Assembly: GCA_050084985.1 (NCBI GenBank)
Contig: JBITNC010000001.1
Span: forward strand, 117,304,001 to 117,368,000
Length of the DNA stretch: 64,000 nucleotides
Direction: 5' to 3'
Origin: Nageia nagi
Taxonomy: Eukaryota > Pinophyta
Shown here: one piece after another, positions 45,873 through 58,985 of the stretch
Layout of the letters: every line of letters starts with the position of its first letter
How positions within the stretch are numbered: the first letter of the stretch is position 1
Program-made: the position numbers and the translations under genes
The notes under the pieces: model-generated
The model's database searches: none
Seen by the model: only the letters and a program-made list of their open reading frames with translations
What the model was told of the DNA's origin: nothing

Positions 45873-48163
45873 TTGTAATTGCTAGAATAATAGAATTACT
45901 ATTTAGCTACTTCTCTAGGGATGTAGCTTAGAAATGTTGAGTGAAACTTGTCAAATGTTTGGTGTTCTTCTTGTTTGGATGATTTATTTATGTTGTTAAT
46001 TAGTTTGCTTCACATAAATAATAATGCTAAATCCCAACAAAATATACTCTACACATTCTCACATTTCTAAAATATAATATAAGAAAAATAACAAGATAAC
46101 ATATCAAACTATATCTTAGTCACATACAAGTGGTATCTATCATTAATAAATGTTCATCAATGTTCATTATTTCTTTTCTCATTATAGTTAGATGGGTCCA
46201 TCACACGCTTGGATCTCTCTATATCAATTAAGTTTTTTCAACCCTTCAATTAAAAATATATTTTTTCTTGTACAATTATTTAATTTTCTTAATTACCAAT
46301 CAGAATGTTTCTGAGTGGTGAACTTGTTCTTTAATAAACCCTACTATTGGACATAATAAACTTGGGATTTAAAATGAAATTTGATGTGGAGTAGGAATAG
46401 TATATAAGGCCTTGAGCTTGTCGAGAAAATCAAGTCAAATAACCTTAAAATTTAAAGGAGATAATTAAAATTATGGTCAAAGTGTTATGTGTAAGAAATA
46501 GTATTTACATTATCAGCTTAATAATTTCTATTAGGATTATGTGTGAGAGCAAGACTTGAAATATCTCTTTGTGTGTAGCATAAGGTAGGTTTTATAATCT
46601 ATGCATGGTAAATTAAACTCAAAATAATCTAAACATAGGATGTTTAAGTGGCTTGTATTTTCAAATCCAATTGCTTATTGCTTATCATTTATTCATTGAG
46701 GTCTCATACATATTGTTAAAAACTACATTGATATGTAATCAATAAGCTACTCTCTCATAGAGTTTAAGGGCATCCTTTCTATGGCCATGATTTTTATATC
46801 CTCCACTTATTGAATTTCATGATCACAATTACTGGAAGAATACTAAAAAAGGTTGCAAACTTTCCCTTTAACCTTTTTAGAAAACTCTTTTTATGTATAT
46901 CTTATAATAATTGCAACTCATCATCATTTTTGTAGCCATGAATTGCATATCTTTCTTTCAGCTGAGTTTTAATCAGCATCCTAGTAGTGGCAAGGTAGTA
47001 ACATGCACCAACTTCAAAATGATAAGAATAAAATCATCAATTAATTATTATTACTATCTCTTAAATTTAATTTGACATAAATCTTTAAGATTAAAGCCTT
47101 TCTCAATGACAACACCTATATGGGTAGGGTATGCCCTTTTTGGCATGACACTGGTATTGCAATGCATGGTGGTATCATTAGAGATGGCTGCCATAGTCAC
47201 TTCGATGTGTCATATGTCCCAAGAAGAAATAGTCCCAATACCCCTATTTGTGCGATGAAAATGATTGTGCTCCTAATGGCTTTTCACCTAGTGAGATCCC
47301 TAGATATGGGCTAATGCCTTAGGTACCCATCCATGACTAAAGGGAAATAGTAATGAATGAGTAAGGGGAGGAATGAAAGAAGTGATTTCCTAATAAGCTT
47401 CCATGAAACTCCCTAGTGACCCTAATTCTTTCCTTTGTAGTGCCAACTGAGAATAAATCAAGGATAAATCTCATACAACTTATAATAAAATTTATGTTAC
47501 ATCCACCAACAATTTTTAACAAGTGGGGAAGATTCAAAATAGTAGACATGGATAAACAATTATGCTAACATAGATGGATTGCAAATCTGCATGTTTCATT
47601 CTATATAATATCTATAGAAATATTATCCATTATTTAGCTATGAATAAGGACAAATCAAATTGATAGATTATCCATCTAATTTATATAGAGCATGTGTACC
47701 ATATTAATACACATATTATTATGATTTTTTTAAGTGCTCCTCTCTTTGAAATATTTATTTTACATTTTTTTTATTTATTAAAGGAGCTACTATACTCTAT
47801 AACTAATATAAATTGAAGTATAAATATTATTGCCAAGTTTGTATTTACTATATCTCTTTGCACTAATTGCAAAAGGAACCAATGTCTCATGTTCTTCACT
47901 AGGATAAATAATATAGATATTATTGTAAAGGTTTACAAAGAAAGAGAAAAATGTATGGTGCTAGTGTCTCCTTCAATGATATTTTAAACATAATTTAATA
48001 CTTTTAATATATATAAACTATTATGTCTTTTAATTACATTTAAACTTCTTAGATTAGAGTGAGGAATTATGAAGTATTCTCTAGAACACACAATACTTAG
48101 GAATTGTTCAAGACATGATACAATAATCTTTAATAAACCCATTGAACGAAGTTGCAACTGTTA
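45873..48163. other. AT-rich unclassified sequence
   Basis: No gene or repeat partner recognised. A slightly GC-richer part near 47100-47420 has short open frames on both strands without motifs. Confidence 0.45.
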
Positions 48164-48730
48164 GTAATTTATTCATGTTCACTAAAGAATAGGAGAGATA
48201 AAGACAATAGATAAAAGGAATGAATTATAGGAATTTAATATGCAAAAATTGATTTTAAGTAATGAAATATAATAAAAGGGAAAGGTAAATCAAATATATG
48301 TAAAATAAAATTTAAGAATGGAAGAGGTGGTGTGTGTGTGTGTCTATATATATATATTAGATAATTTGATTTAGAGTATGTATTATATTTTTAAAATAAA
48401 TGTTATGATATTTTATAATTTTGTTTAATAAGTATATGAGCATCATCCTTTGTAAAATTAGTTTTTCATTCTTCTAGATTTTATTGTGTATTTTTCTTTT
48501 GTTAATAAATTAGAATTTGATATAAATATTGGTAGAATATGGTATTTTTATGGGTAGAATTTCCTTCATATAATTTATTAAATCACATTAAATTAATACC
48601 AAAATCAAGAACACTTTGGATAAATATAATATTATATAATAAAGCAATTCATTATCATAATTGTAGAAAATGAAACGTTAAAATTCAAGTTGAATACCAA
48701 ATATATATGTCAATAATGAAAGGAGTTATT
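48164..48730. repeat. Partial copy of the large block interior
   Basis: Aligns with 16476-16960 and 58990-59460, for example 'atcatcctttgtaaaattag' and the 'attatataataaa.caattcatt' stretch. It carries a private (TG)n(TA)n microsatellite at 48329-48358. This shows that the block is dispersed and not confined to two loci. Confidence 0.7.
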
Positions 48731-48819
48731 TAGCTAGGATACTTTTTTCCCCTCAAACAATCTGATAGATTCTGACAATCTCTAAAAAATTAAAAGGCAT
48801 ATCTAAATTGTTTTTCTAA

Positions 48820-49985
48820 ATGTTTTTTTTTCAACATTTAAGCATACTCGGCAATATGAAAAAACATCACATAAATTTGTAATGTCATAAGATATCTAGG
48901 CAACAAGATCAAGCTATCTAATAATATGAATTATTTTTTCATTTCCTATAAGAGGAACACTATTTAATATCATTGCAATACACATATATGCTCACCTCCT
49001 ATATTGGGATCAAAACATGAGAAGAGTTTATCTCATTAGAAGGTCAAGCATTCTCAATTGATGCGTTGGTCTCACCAACTCTCTACATGGAGAAAACTAA
49101 ATGGAGTATAAAATATTAACGACATTTACAATTTCAAAAAATATCGTATAAATGTGCAATGTCATAAGACAACTAGTAAACAAGATCAAGCTATCTAATA
49201 ATATGAATTATTTTCTCATTTTCTATAATATGAACACTGTTTAATATCATTGCAATACACATATATGCTCACCTCCTTTGTTGGGCTCAAAACATGAGAA
49301 GAGTTTATCTCATCAAAAGGTCACACATTCTCTATTGATGCATTGGTCTCACCAACTCTTAGCATGGAGAATAAATGGAGTATAAAATATTAACGATAAA
49401 GTCAATTTCAAAAAATATCATATAAATGTAATCTACATAAATATGTAATATCATAAAACAACTAGGAAACAAGATCAAACTATCTAATAATATGAATTGT
49501 TTTCTCATTTCCTATAATATGAACACTATTTAATATCATTATAATATATATTTATATGCTTACCTCCTACATTGGGTTCAAAACATGAGAAGAGTTTGTC
49601 TCACTACAAGGTTGAGCATTCTCTATCGAGAAAAATAAATGGAGTATAAAACATTAACGACATTGTCAATTTTGAAAGACATCACATAAATGTAATTTGC
49701 ATAAATGTGCAATGTCCTAAGATAACTAGGCAATAAGATCAAGTTATCTAATAATATAAATATTTTTTTCATTTCTTATAATAGGAACACTATTTAATGT
49801 CATTACAATACACATTTATATGCTCACCTCATGTATCGAGATCAAAACATAAGAAGAGTTTGTCTCACCAGAGGTCAAGCATTCTCTATCAATGCATTGG
49901 TCTCACCACCTCTCTGCATGAAGAAAAATAAATGGAGTATAAAATATTAATAAAATTATCAATTTAAAAAAATATTGCAATATTG
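48820..49985 (+). repeat. Tandem array, about four units of 264-289 bp
   Basis: The anchor 'caagatcaagctatctaata' or a variant occurs at 48904, 49181, 49470 and 49734. Each unit also contains 'caatacacatatatgctcac', 'aacatgagaagagttt' and 'aaatggagtataaaatatta' in variant forms. Unit lengths are 277, 289 and 264. No coding content. Confidence 0.88.
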
Positions 49986-50037
49986 AAGAAGAATATAAAT
50001 AATAACCACAAGATCACCTCCTCATGTGGGGGACTTT

Positions 50038-50754
50038 CTATTGATTCTTTTTTTTGTTAGTGTTTCTCCCTTCTCTAGCATTGGTTTCTCCATAATTAAA
50101 GATTTCATTTTCATATCTATAAACATATCTAAAATATTTGAAGTGTATGATAGATGCTTCTCTTAATTCTTCCATATCCTCCAACGATATAGGTAAGGGT
50201 ACACCCTAAACATGGAATAGATACATCAATGCACTAGATATGAAAATAACTACAAAAATCTAACTAGCAAAAAATAATACATATACCTTTATGTGTTCGT
50301 TTATCAAATGTAGCCTCCAACAAGCTTCTCTCTTTTCATGGGAATCATAGTTCATCATATATGCAATAATCTTTTCCCACTCTTTCATTGATAGGTATAA
50401 TTATGAAGTCACCTTCTCCTTGGTCATAACAACCTTCACCAATCTATTTTGTTTAGAGTTATAATTATTGCAAAACACATTTTCAAGCTACTATTTTCTT
50501 TTCAAGTATTTTGTTCAGTTATATGTTGATGGTTTTAAAATTGTTGTTTCTTCTTGCCTACCCCTTTTCAATTCTAGTATAGGTGGTAAACCTTCATGTT
50601 GGTCCCTCCTTTGGTTATTAAATACCATACATGACCAAATTGGCAAATGTGGGTAAAAATGATATCTATCAATCTCATAGTGGTATCTCAACTTGCCAAT
50701 ACTATTGCTAGTATTCCATTTTCCTTGTACACCATGTGCATAATTAATATCAAG
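50038..50754 (-). pseudogene. Two-exon pseudogene, unrecognised protein
   Basis: On the minus strand one frame runs from 50754 to 50287 (156 codons, four stops). It includes 'HGVQGKWNTSNSIGKLRYHY' near its start, 'FYPHLPIWSCMVFNNQRR', and 'EWEKIIAYMMNYDSHEKREA' near its end. An 81-bp stretch (50286-50206) starts GTATATG and ends GTTTAG, as a plant intron would. The second exon (50205-50038) continues in phase as 'GVPLPISLEDMEELREAS', reading 55 codons without a stop and ending in TAG. A splice-like AG precedes 50754, so further upstream exons are likely. The composition is protein-like, but I cannot name the family. The stops mean it is probably a decayed host gene or an old transposon gene. 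Confidence 0.62.
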
Positions 50755-52928
50755 CTATTACAAGTGAACGAGATCAAAACATAACAAGTAAATTGTTTAC
50801 TTGTATAATTCTAACATTATTGCATAAATAAATGTAAAAATAAATACCAACCATTTTAAAGTTAAATGTTGTCACCAAAAGCTAGACCATCAATTGAAGT
50901 AACTAAAATTTTTCTTCCACTTATGCATTGTTAAAACACATCAATCCATCAACATTGCATGCATATTAATTCATACCAAGAAAAATGTAACACAAGCCAC
51001 TCCTGCTATTAATACTACAACAATCACACACTACACTTACATGCAAGTAGAACACATATAATACCAGATTAATTTTTATGTATCAAGGATTTTTATGATC
51101 TTATATCCCAATTCATTAAAATCTGTAGTAAATTGTCTATAAAAAGATTCAGACTTTATACAAACAAGAATTAAAAATACCAAAAATTGTTTCGACAGAA
51201 GTAGACCATAAACTAGTATTAAAAATTACTAATCAAATCTAATTATTGAAATATAGGACTATTCCTCTTCTCGTTTGATGCTTAATAGAAAATAATGTAA
51301 AAAACAAAATTGTTTTCCTACATCAAAATATAAGACTATTGTTTGTCCAAATCAATCATCTATAGTTGATAAAGGATAACTAAAAAATCAATCCTTGCAA
51401 GTGCTTTGGATATACCACTTAAATCCTAAGGTCCTTGAACTTTGCCAAATAAGTTCTAGGTGAAACTTAACCATTGAAGCATTAGTTGTTACATGCTTTT
51501 ACTAAGAAATGAATTTTGATGGATGACCCTTTTACATGTACAAGGAAATGAAAGGGTTTTTTACATGAGAACATGCATAAGATCTCAAATTTGCTTTTTT
51601 AAGTATCTCAAATGAAAGGGAGCTATTTTGAGTAGTTTATTTTAAAATTGTCATTAATATCTAGTTTTTCATGATGAATGCTTTGAGTAATTAACAATAG
51701 ATGTTCATGTTGGCTTGATATTATTTTGGTAATTTGAGGGATTTAGCTTATCCATTTACCTATCATTTATATCTATGAATATTTGATCTTAGCAAATAAT
51801 AAGGATTATTAGGATGCCTTTCCTATTTTTATGAGGATTGGAAAACTCTAGATATTGCATTATAAAATCCTTATAAGATACTTTATACTAATGAAATAAA
51901 TAGTTAAAAAAATTTCCACATTAGATATCCATTAGTGCTAGTTGTTATGTTGTAATTCTCTTTTTCATCCTCTATTATTAAATTTCTTATAGTAATAGAC
52001 CAAGAAGTTAGCAAAGAAAAAAAATTGTTCATCACCAATGATTAAATAAGTTATTGTATTTATCTCTTATTTTAGCATTTAATCTCATATCTACCTAGAT
52101 CTAATCATGTCTTATATTTAGAGATGATGGTACATTCTTACATATATCCTTTACTTGGTGTTTTTTATCCATTTCATTTTGTTCCTCAAAAATATGAAGG
52201 TACATATATTTAAGGGTGGTCCATTGATGATCAAAACTATTTTGAGTTTTCTATCTTTGAAATATACTTTAATATTTATTGAATTGTAGCTTATTTCTTC
52301 AACGAAGCAAAGATTTATGACTCACACATAATTATCCCACAAAATCCTTATAGAAAGAAAGCCATCAACTTCATCTTAGTCTATATTTGCATTTATTTTT
52401 CCAAAATCTAATAGTTATTTGTTAGTTATTTGATTTGTTTTGTCCTTATTAAGGTTTATTAATTGATATTTGGGTATCTTTATCCCTTTATGTTGAAATG
52501 GATTGTGTTATCCAAATTTATAACGTTTCACAAAGGATGAATAACACCAGTTAACAATGATTTCTTATGAAGAGTTTATTAATTTGTATCATTATGTAAA
52601 ATATTTGTTACTCTCAACATATGATGAAAGCCAACAAAGTTCAAAACCAATAGGGAGTGATAAAATGCAAGCTATAGTATGAAAGTAAAAGAATTGTATG
52701 TTGAACGAGTAAAGATAAAGAATTTGTGTATTGAATGGGTAAAAATGGGTAAATAATTTAATCGCATGAGTGACTCTAATCATATTATTTTTGGTATGAA
52801 TCATTTGACATACATTACTAATAGATTGAATAAGGTTTTATAATTGATTCAAAATTGAAGCTCGAGGGTTTTAAAACTAACCATTGATAGACAAAATTCA
52901 AGCACAAGGATTTGAAATGCATTATACA
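50755..52928. other. AT-rich sequence, possible upstream remains of the pseudogene
   Basis: No exon could be supported. Short frames (for example 52592-52804 minus) lack motifs. Confidence 0.4.
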
Positions 52929-53112
52929 GACAAATTTTCAATGACAACAATAATCACAAGATATGCACAAAATAAGTACATTGAAAGGGGAGGTTAGGTT
53001 ATTGGTGAAATGCCTCATCAAAATGTACTCTAATGGAATGAATGATGAGAGGTTATGCAAGCAATGAGTGGTCTCATTGAAATGTAGTCACATGATTTGT
53101 TTGACAAACTAT
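52929..53112 (+). pseudogene. PPR gene fragment
   Basis: 'SMTTIITRYAQNKYIER' starts at 52938. It is followed by 'GEMPHQNVL', a stop, 'WNE', then 'RGYASNE' and 'HDLFDKL'. These match the order of a plant PLS-type pentatricopeptide repeat. Stops and shifts make it non-functional. It is not inside an element that I can delimit. It is independent of the PPR pieces in element C, although 'MPHQ' and 'LFDK' are shared. Confidence 0.62.
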
Positions 53113-53379
53113 AGGAAGTAGAATTTCATGAAGTGCAACATGAGAAACTCATACGCAAAAAAAACCCTAGGATGTGTGTGAACATTCATGCATTGCAAAA
53201 TGAAGAAATAGATCCCAAGAATTGGAAAACCTACTTAGTATTGAGCTTCGCTACCCATCCGAGAGCTTCTTGTAACATCCACATCCAAGCATACACAGAA
53301 ATAATGCAAACAAGAATGACTCTTTTTATTTTATTTAAATTGTGTTAATCAAACTTTGTTTAATGGGTTATATATAGTT
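53113..53379. other. Sequence between PPR remnant and direct repeats
   Basis: A 71-codon frame at 53133-53348 has no recognisable motif. It is probably fortuitous. Confidence 0.4.
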
Positions 53380-53960
53380 CAATTAACCTAGCAATCCTTT
53401 GTACGTGTTAAACCATAGTGTGTTAGAGGTTAATCAACCTACATATAGATTCTAATTGAAGTTCAATTAACCTTCGCATTAAGGGATGTGTGTATGGTGG
53501 TTGGCACCTGTTCAAATTTAGACAAGGTGATATGATGTATGGGTTTATTGACCTGTGTATAAACAACATAAATATAGTTCAATTAACCTAGGCTATTAAT
53601 AATGTCCTCATATATGTTCAAGGTGGAGAGACCGATATAATGAGGATAATCTAGCATCATCCATATCTAGGTTAATCAAACGAATCTAATCCCACACCTT
53701 AGTCGATATTAGGAGTTAATCGAACATTGGTTAATTTTGCATAATCAAAAAATGTTTAGATCAAACTAATCGAAAGGTTAATCAAACAATGCTTAGACCG
53801 CACATCACTACCACATGTTAGTCGATATCGAGGGTTAATCGAACACTACTTAATCTTGCATAATCGAAAAGTGTTTAGAACAAACTAATTGAATGACATT
53901 TTAGAGAGGTTAATCAAATGTTGTAAATGAAGTTTGATTAATCCAAGATGGGCATGGGGG
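53380..53960 (+). repeat. Patch of degenerate direct repeats rich in GTTAATC
   Basis: 'gttcaattaacct' and 'gttaatcaa/gttaatcgaa' recur many times. One larger unit of about 115 bp is duplicated in tandem (about 53696-53800 and 53815-53920). Each contains 'gttaatcgaaca', 'tgcataatc' and 'caaactaat'. Confidence 0.7.
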
Positions 53961-55085
53961 GATGCATGCCATGATAGGCATGACCTGACAACCCATGTGC
54001 ATGGAGGGTTAAATGAAGAGCATTTAGTATTGGATAATCGAAGTTTGTATAACCCTCATGGTATGGATCGTTGGATCATGCATGCATACTGACAAAACAA
54101 CATATCAAGATACAAGAGGAATTTTGAAACTAGATAACCAACACTTTTCTAAATATAAATTTGTGAAGATCATTTTAATAAATACATTATTTGTTAAGAC
54201 TATTTTAATAATTTTCCCTTAAATTAATGCAAAATCAATTGCTATAAAGTAATTTTCATAAAGCTACCAATGATCATTTTAGTTATGATAGGAGCATCGG
54301 ATTTTTCCAATACTCTATGGGCTTTGTGAAAGGAAACCCATGCTGAAATTATATAGAGACAAGTTATGAGATGGATACTTGTACTGCTATCGATCCTTTT
54401 GCCCAAATTTCCACCATTGTGTATTGCACGTCTTTGATGTAAATTCAGCTGCAAGAGACCAACATGATGGGCTCCAATCACATAAATGTGTTAACACAAA
54501 AGAAAACTTGCAAATGATCTTCTCCTCATTCCTGAATTCATAATACCTATTTCAGGTCTATTACAAAAGCTAATATAGAAAGGAGACTCTCCCTTGAAAA
54601 TAACAAACAGTTTGAAAATTAGGATATTATTAAAAATAGCAAGTTTCTAAAGATAGAAAGATAGAAACTTTCTAAAAATAGAAAGTTCCTTGCATTCTAC
54701 CCAAACTTGGTGTACAAGCCTAGTTAACATGGACTAAGGTGCAACTCAATTTATTCTCCTAAACAAATTCTACAATAAAAGATATTAAAGTCTACTTATT
54801 GGAAAGTCCTAAAAACTGATACTAAAAGCTAATTTTAGGGTACTAAATGATGGATTTAGGCTGATCGAAAAACTTTTTGCTTAGGGGCATGTCTATCTCT
54901 ACCTATATCTAATTCTCTTCAAAATTGCAAGATGATCTGACGATTGGATCAAAAGTTATGATTGTTTTAAGGTGCATCAGTCTTCATCAACATGCCCCAC
55001 ATGGCAACCTACCAAACTACACAAATGAACAACCCCCAACACTAGGGAAGAGCACCCAGTACTTGGGTGCATTTCAAGGTTATTA
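53961..55085. other. Unclassified sequence before block copy 2
   Basis: Contains a small perfect hairpin AACTTTCT/AGAAAGTT near 54667-54688. No gene supported. Confidence 0.45.
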
Positions 55086-55992
55086 TATATGATGAAGATG
55101 ATTCAAAACTTTTAGTTACATGAAAATAAATGATAAGGAAAAAATTGTAAAAAATTTAAAAAGAATTGACATTATTAAATCAGATTTTAAGAATCAACTT
55201 TATTAAGATGAATTTTAAGAACCGTAAAGTTAAAATGCACAACTAGTCGATCGTCTCCCTAGTAGTCGTGAAGTATTCCGTTCGACCCCTGCATAAATAG
55301 CTTATAAGAGAAGTCAAATGTGTAGCAGCCGGACGATGTGGATATGACAATTCACAACGTATACCGAACTCCCAACGTTCTTGACAATTCACGACGTACC
55401 CAACTTCAAAGGAACTCTCAACAGATAATACGTATTTCTTTTAAATGAAAGGAAGTTTATGTTGTACGAAATTTTCAAAAATGTGATGTTAGATTCAAGT
55501 TGCTATTCGTCATACAATTCACTATTTCTGACTATGTGGAGAGGGCATCTGATCTAACGTCAATTAAAAGTGGCCGGGTGGACAGCCTTTGCTTATTCTA
55601 ATACGTTGAAGACCTCTCATCTTGCAATTTTAAAACTCTTTGAGCTCTTTATTTTAGCGTATTCTTAAAAACTTGTTCGGACTTGGATGAAATTAGACGT
55701 GGTTTACGATTTTAAAGATTGAAGAATATGGCTTAACAAAGAAACCGGCTAGATGAATCTTGGATTCGCAGTCTGCCTTTTGAATCTGTACTTGTTTTGA
55801 AATTTTTTAAACACTCCTCCATCCTCAAATAAACTGCATTATAATTACCAAAACATTTTGTCTGAAGGAAATGGAATTTAATTGTCCAAGAGAATAAGTG
55901 GATATCAGGTAAGCTGAAGCGATAAATGGTCAGATTTGTATCTTACGCTCGCAAGATTGTTTATTATGAATTGAGAAGTATAATCACAAGTA

Positions 55993-56467
55993 CGTTGGGT
56001 GTGGAGAATGATCAGAGTTTAGCTGAGTGAATTTTTCGTTAAGTAGCTTAATGCATGGGTTTAGTTGGCATGAATCTCTAATTTCTAGACGGATGTACAT
56101 TCTAGTTAATGCATGATTGAGGATGAAAATTCTTATATATAGAATTTATGTGTATTGAAAAAATATAGTTTGACATGAATGCATTGTATTGAGAGGGTTT
56201 GAGAGAAGAGAAAGTGTATGGGAGGAATTCATTGTATTTCCATTGAGGAAGGATTGTAGCTTTGCTACAAGATTGGATTCCACCCATTGGAGGAAGCATA
56301 CAAAGAGTGAAATTCTTTAGGAGATGTAGCCCATATATTGGGTGAACCTCTTACATGCTTGTGTTATCTGTATTTATGTGTGTGAATTATGTTTTATTTT
56401 TCTCATGTAGCTGGAAATCTGAATATTTGCTCTAGAGACTATTTTATTTAATTGTTAAAAACTAATA
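55993..56467 (+). repeat. 5' LTR of E3
   Basis: The first base pair is CG where TG is expected (E1 and the other LTR have TG). It ends ACTAATA. Confidence 0.83.
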
Positions 56468-56469
56468 AC

Positions 56470-56481
56470 TGGTACCAGATC
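56470..56481 (+). other. Primer-binding-site variant of E3
   Basis: TGGTACCAGATC, two changes from the iMet-complementary TGGTATCAGAGC. Confidence 0.7.
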
Positions 56482-56539
56482 CTAGTGTGCTTGTTGGGTA
56501 TTCGACAAAAGGATTCTGATTTGATTAGGAAGAGGTGGC

Positions 56540-57200
56540 AAAAGATAAAAAATACAGACTGGAGAAATTCAATGATTAGAACTTTCAGTTTTGGCAAATT
56601 GAGATTGAAGATTACTTGTGTTGTGTCTTACAGCTTCAGTGGCATTCAACATTTCTAAGGAGACAATTACAAACAGTATAATGGACACACTAAAAAGGAT
56701 GTATGAAAACCCTTATACTTCAAATAAAGTAATTTTAGTGAAGCAAATTTATAATTTGAATATACTAAAAGGTGGATCTATAGCTAGTCATTTAAATGAA
56801 TTCAATACAGTTGTTAGTAGGTTAGGCTCTTGTAAAGTTAAAATAAAGGAAGAGATGAAGGCCATTTTATTCTTGTGTTCATTACCTAATAGCTATTAGT
56901 ATTATTTCTCGTATTCTTTCTTTTGATAATACGATAAGTGCAATCCTTGGTCATGAGTTACGAAGGAAGAGCACAGGAGAGTCATCATTTGGTGTAGCAC
57001 TGATTGCTAGAGGACAAAAGACGGCAAGAGGAATGTGTTTGGGGAATCATGGAGAGAAAAAAGGTAGATCTAGGTCTAAGGGAAAGATGGAGTGCTAGCA
57101 TTGTAGTAAGAAGGGCCATTTGAAGAAAGATTGTTGGTCTCGGAATGGAGATGAAGGAGAAGAGTTAGAAGCATACATGGCTAATGTTTTGTTCCAAGAT
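56540..57200 (+). pseudogene. E3 gag relic
   Basis: Copia-type gag. 'NFQFWQIEIEDYL' is near 56580 after a stop. In another frame, 56618-56899 encodes 93 codons including 'LKRMYENPYTSNKV' and 'SHLNEFNTVVSRL', typical of the UBN2 gag region. The CCHC knuckle at 57093-57134 has the four ligand codons (TGC, TGT, CAT, TGT), but its second position is a stop (TAG for Trp). Frameshifted and inactive. Confidence 0.75.
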
Positions 57201-57783
57201 GCCTTGTTAAGGGAGATTGACCAAATAGTGGGAGTTGTGAGTCAGAGGCATGTCCACAAATATGGACATGAATCATGATTTATTATATGATTTTAGGATG
57301 AAACACATATAATAGTTATATCTTTGGATCATTCCAATCCGAAGTCCCCAAGTTGAAAGGTAATTTCACTCTTGGGGAGTATGCTTTCAAAGCTGGTAGT
57401 AAAGCCATATTATGTGTGTGAATGCTATGGATCATCCATAGTATGTAGATCTTGCCATGGTGGTGATGTTTGATTCACCATGTTACATAGTAATTTTGAG
57501 GATGTTATTATTATCACTGATTTGTGGTAGGTAGATGTGTGTTGCATGTTGATGAAAGGATAAAATTATGTGGAGGACACTAGTCTGGTGTGATAGTTCA
57601 GAGCATGGATATAATAGTATGGAGGGGTTTACATACCTTGGTTGGTTGAAGAGTTATCTAGAACGAATTGTAGTAGCAGTGGAGTTGTTGTGGAGGAGAT
57701 GCTTTCCTGGGGTGGTTGGAGTATCATCTTCAACGGATGCAGTAATGGTATAATTGTTACAGATCAATATCCAAGTGGGAGAT
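57201..57783 (+). other. Internal 3' part of E3
   Basis: Similar to 15240-15780 in E1 and, near its end, to 35410-35480 in F. No recognisable protein. It carries 'atggtggtgatgtttgattc'-type sequence in both E copies. Confidence 0.55.
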
Positions 57784-58261
57784 TGTTGGTTGTGGAGAAT
57801 GATTCGAGTTTAATTGAGTGAACTTGTTGTTAAGTTGCTTAACGCATGGACTCAGTTAGCATGAATCTCCTCTTGATGTACACTCTAGTTAATGCACGTT
57901 TGATGAATCTATTTTAGGATGAGAATTCTTATATATAGAATTTACATGTATTGAAAAACACAACTTCAGATTAGTGCATTGTATTAAGAGGGTTTGATAG
58001 GAGAGAAAGTGTATGGGAGGAATTCACTTTATTTTCATTAAGGAAGGATTGTAGCTGGTTTGCTACAAGAGTGGATCCCATTGGAGGAAGAATACAAAGA
58101 GTGAAATTCTTTAAAGGATGTAGCCCATATATTGGGTGAACCTCTTACATGCTTGTGTTATCTGTATTTCTCTATGTGAATTCTATTTTGTTTTTCTTCT
58201 GTAGCTAGAAATCTGAATATTTGCTCTAAAGACTATTTTATTTAATTGGTAAAAACTAACA
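57784..58261 (+). repeat. 3' LTR of E3
   Basis: TGTTGGTTGTGG...ACTAACA, 478 bp. Pairs with 55993-56467. Confidence 0.88.
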
Positions 58262-58299
58262 AAGTAGAAGTATAATCCCAAATATAGATACTTAGTTAT

Positions 58300-58985
58300 A
58301 TGTTTTAATTTGAATTTTACAAATATAACTAAACTTATATTTAAACTTCACATATTTAATCACTTAACATATATTTATTGATTGTTTGATCTATTGAACA
58401 TGATTTTGAATTAGAGTTGAAGAATTCTATCTTTAACTATTTTGTATTTTAGATATGAACTCTATTTTCTTCATATGTTCACCATAAATTATTTTTATTT
58501 ACATATTATATCTTTTAAAATTTTGTTAAATTAAAAACTTTTATCATATATTAAAAGAAAATAGATATTCTATCATCAATATCAATATTTTTTTTTTAAT
58601 ATTTAAAAGAAACCCTTGTAATTCAAGTTTCTTAATATTATCCTTAGAGTAAAAATGAAATGGAACAAAAACAAAGTGAAATTATAGAAAAGCTGTAGCA
58701 AGCTGGTGACTAATACGACCATTTCAAAATCAAAGAATATTACGAATATATTCTGATTTAGTTGTGCACATCATTCCAAACGAGTCAATTATACAGCTTT
58801 GATTTAATATACATATCACTTTCCATCTTATTTTGAACATTATGGTTTTAATCCATTCCCATATCATGCAATGGAATTGCATTTTTTTTTTTCTCATGTA
58901 GAGGCATTTTTATTGGCTTAAAAGACGACTCTTGTTACATATAAATCACGTCATACGGCACGGGAGTTGAATGTTTATGTTTATA
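58300..58985. repeat. Direct repeat D, first copy in block 2
   Basis: Matches 15790-16475 and, in its left part, 60740-61426. About 430 bp present in the other D copy is deleted near 58412. Confidence 0.6.

Larger units (their letters stand above)
55988..58266 (+). mobile_element. Small copia-like retroelement E3 (both LTRs, no pol)
   Basis: LTRs 55993-56467 and 57784-58261, with target duplication AAGTA at 55988-55992 and 58262-58266. There is a primer-binding-site variant TGGTACCAGATC at 56470 and a purine tract 'agtgggagatt' before the 3' LTR. The 1.3-kb internal part holds a gag relic and about 500 bp without recognisable protein. Integrase and reverse transcriptase are absent. Confidence 0.85.
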
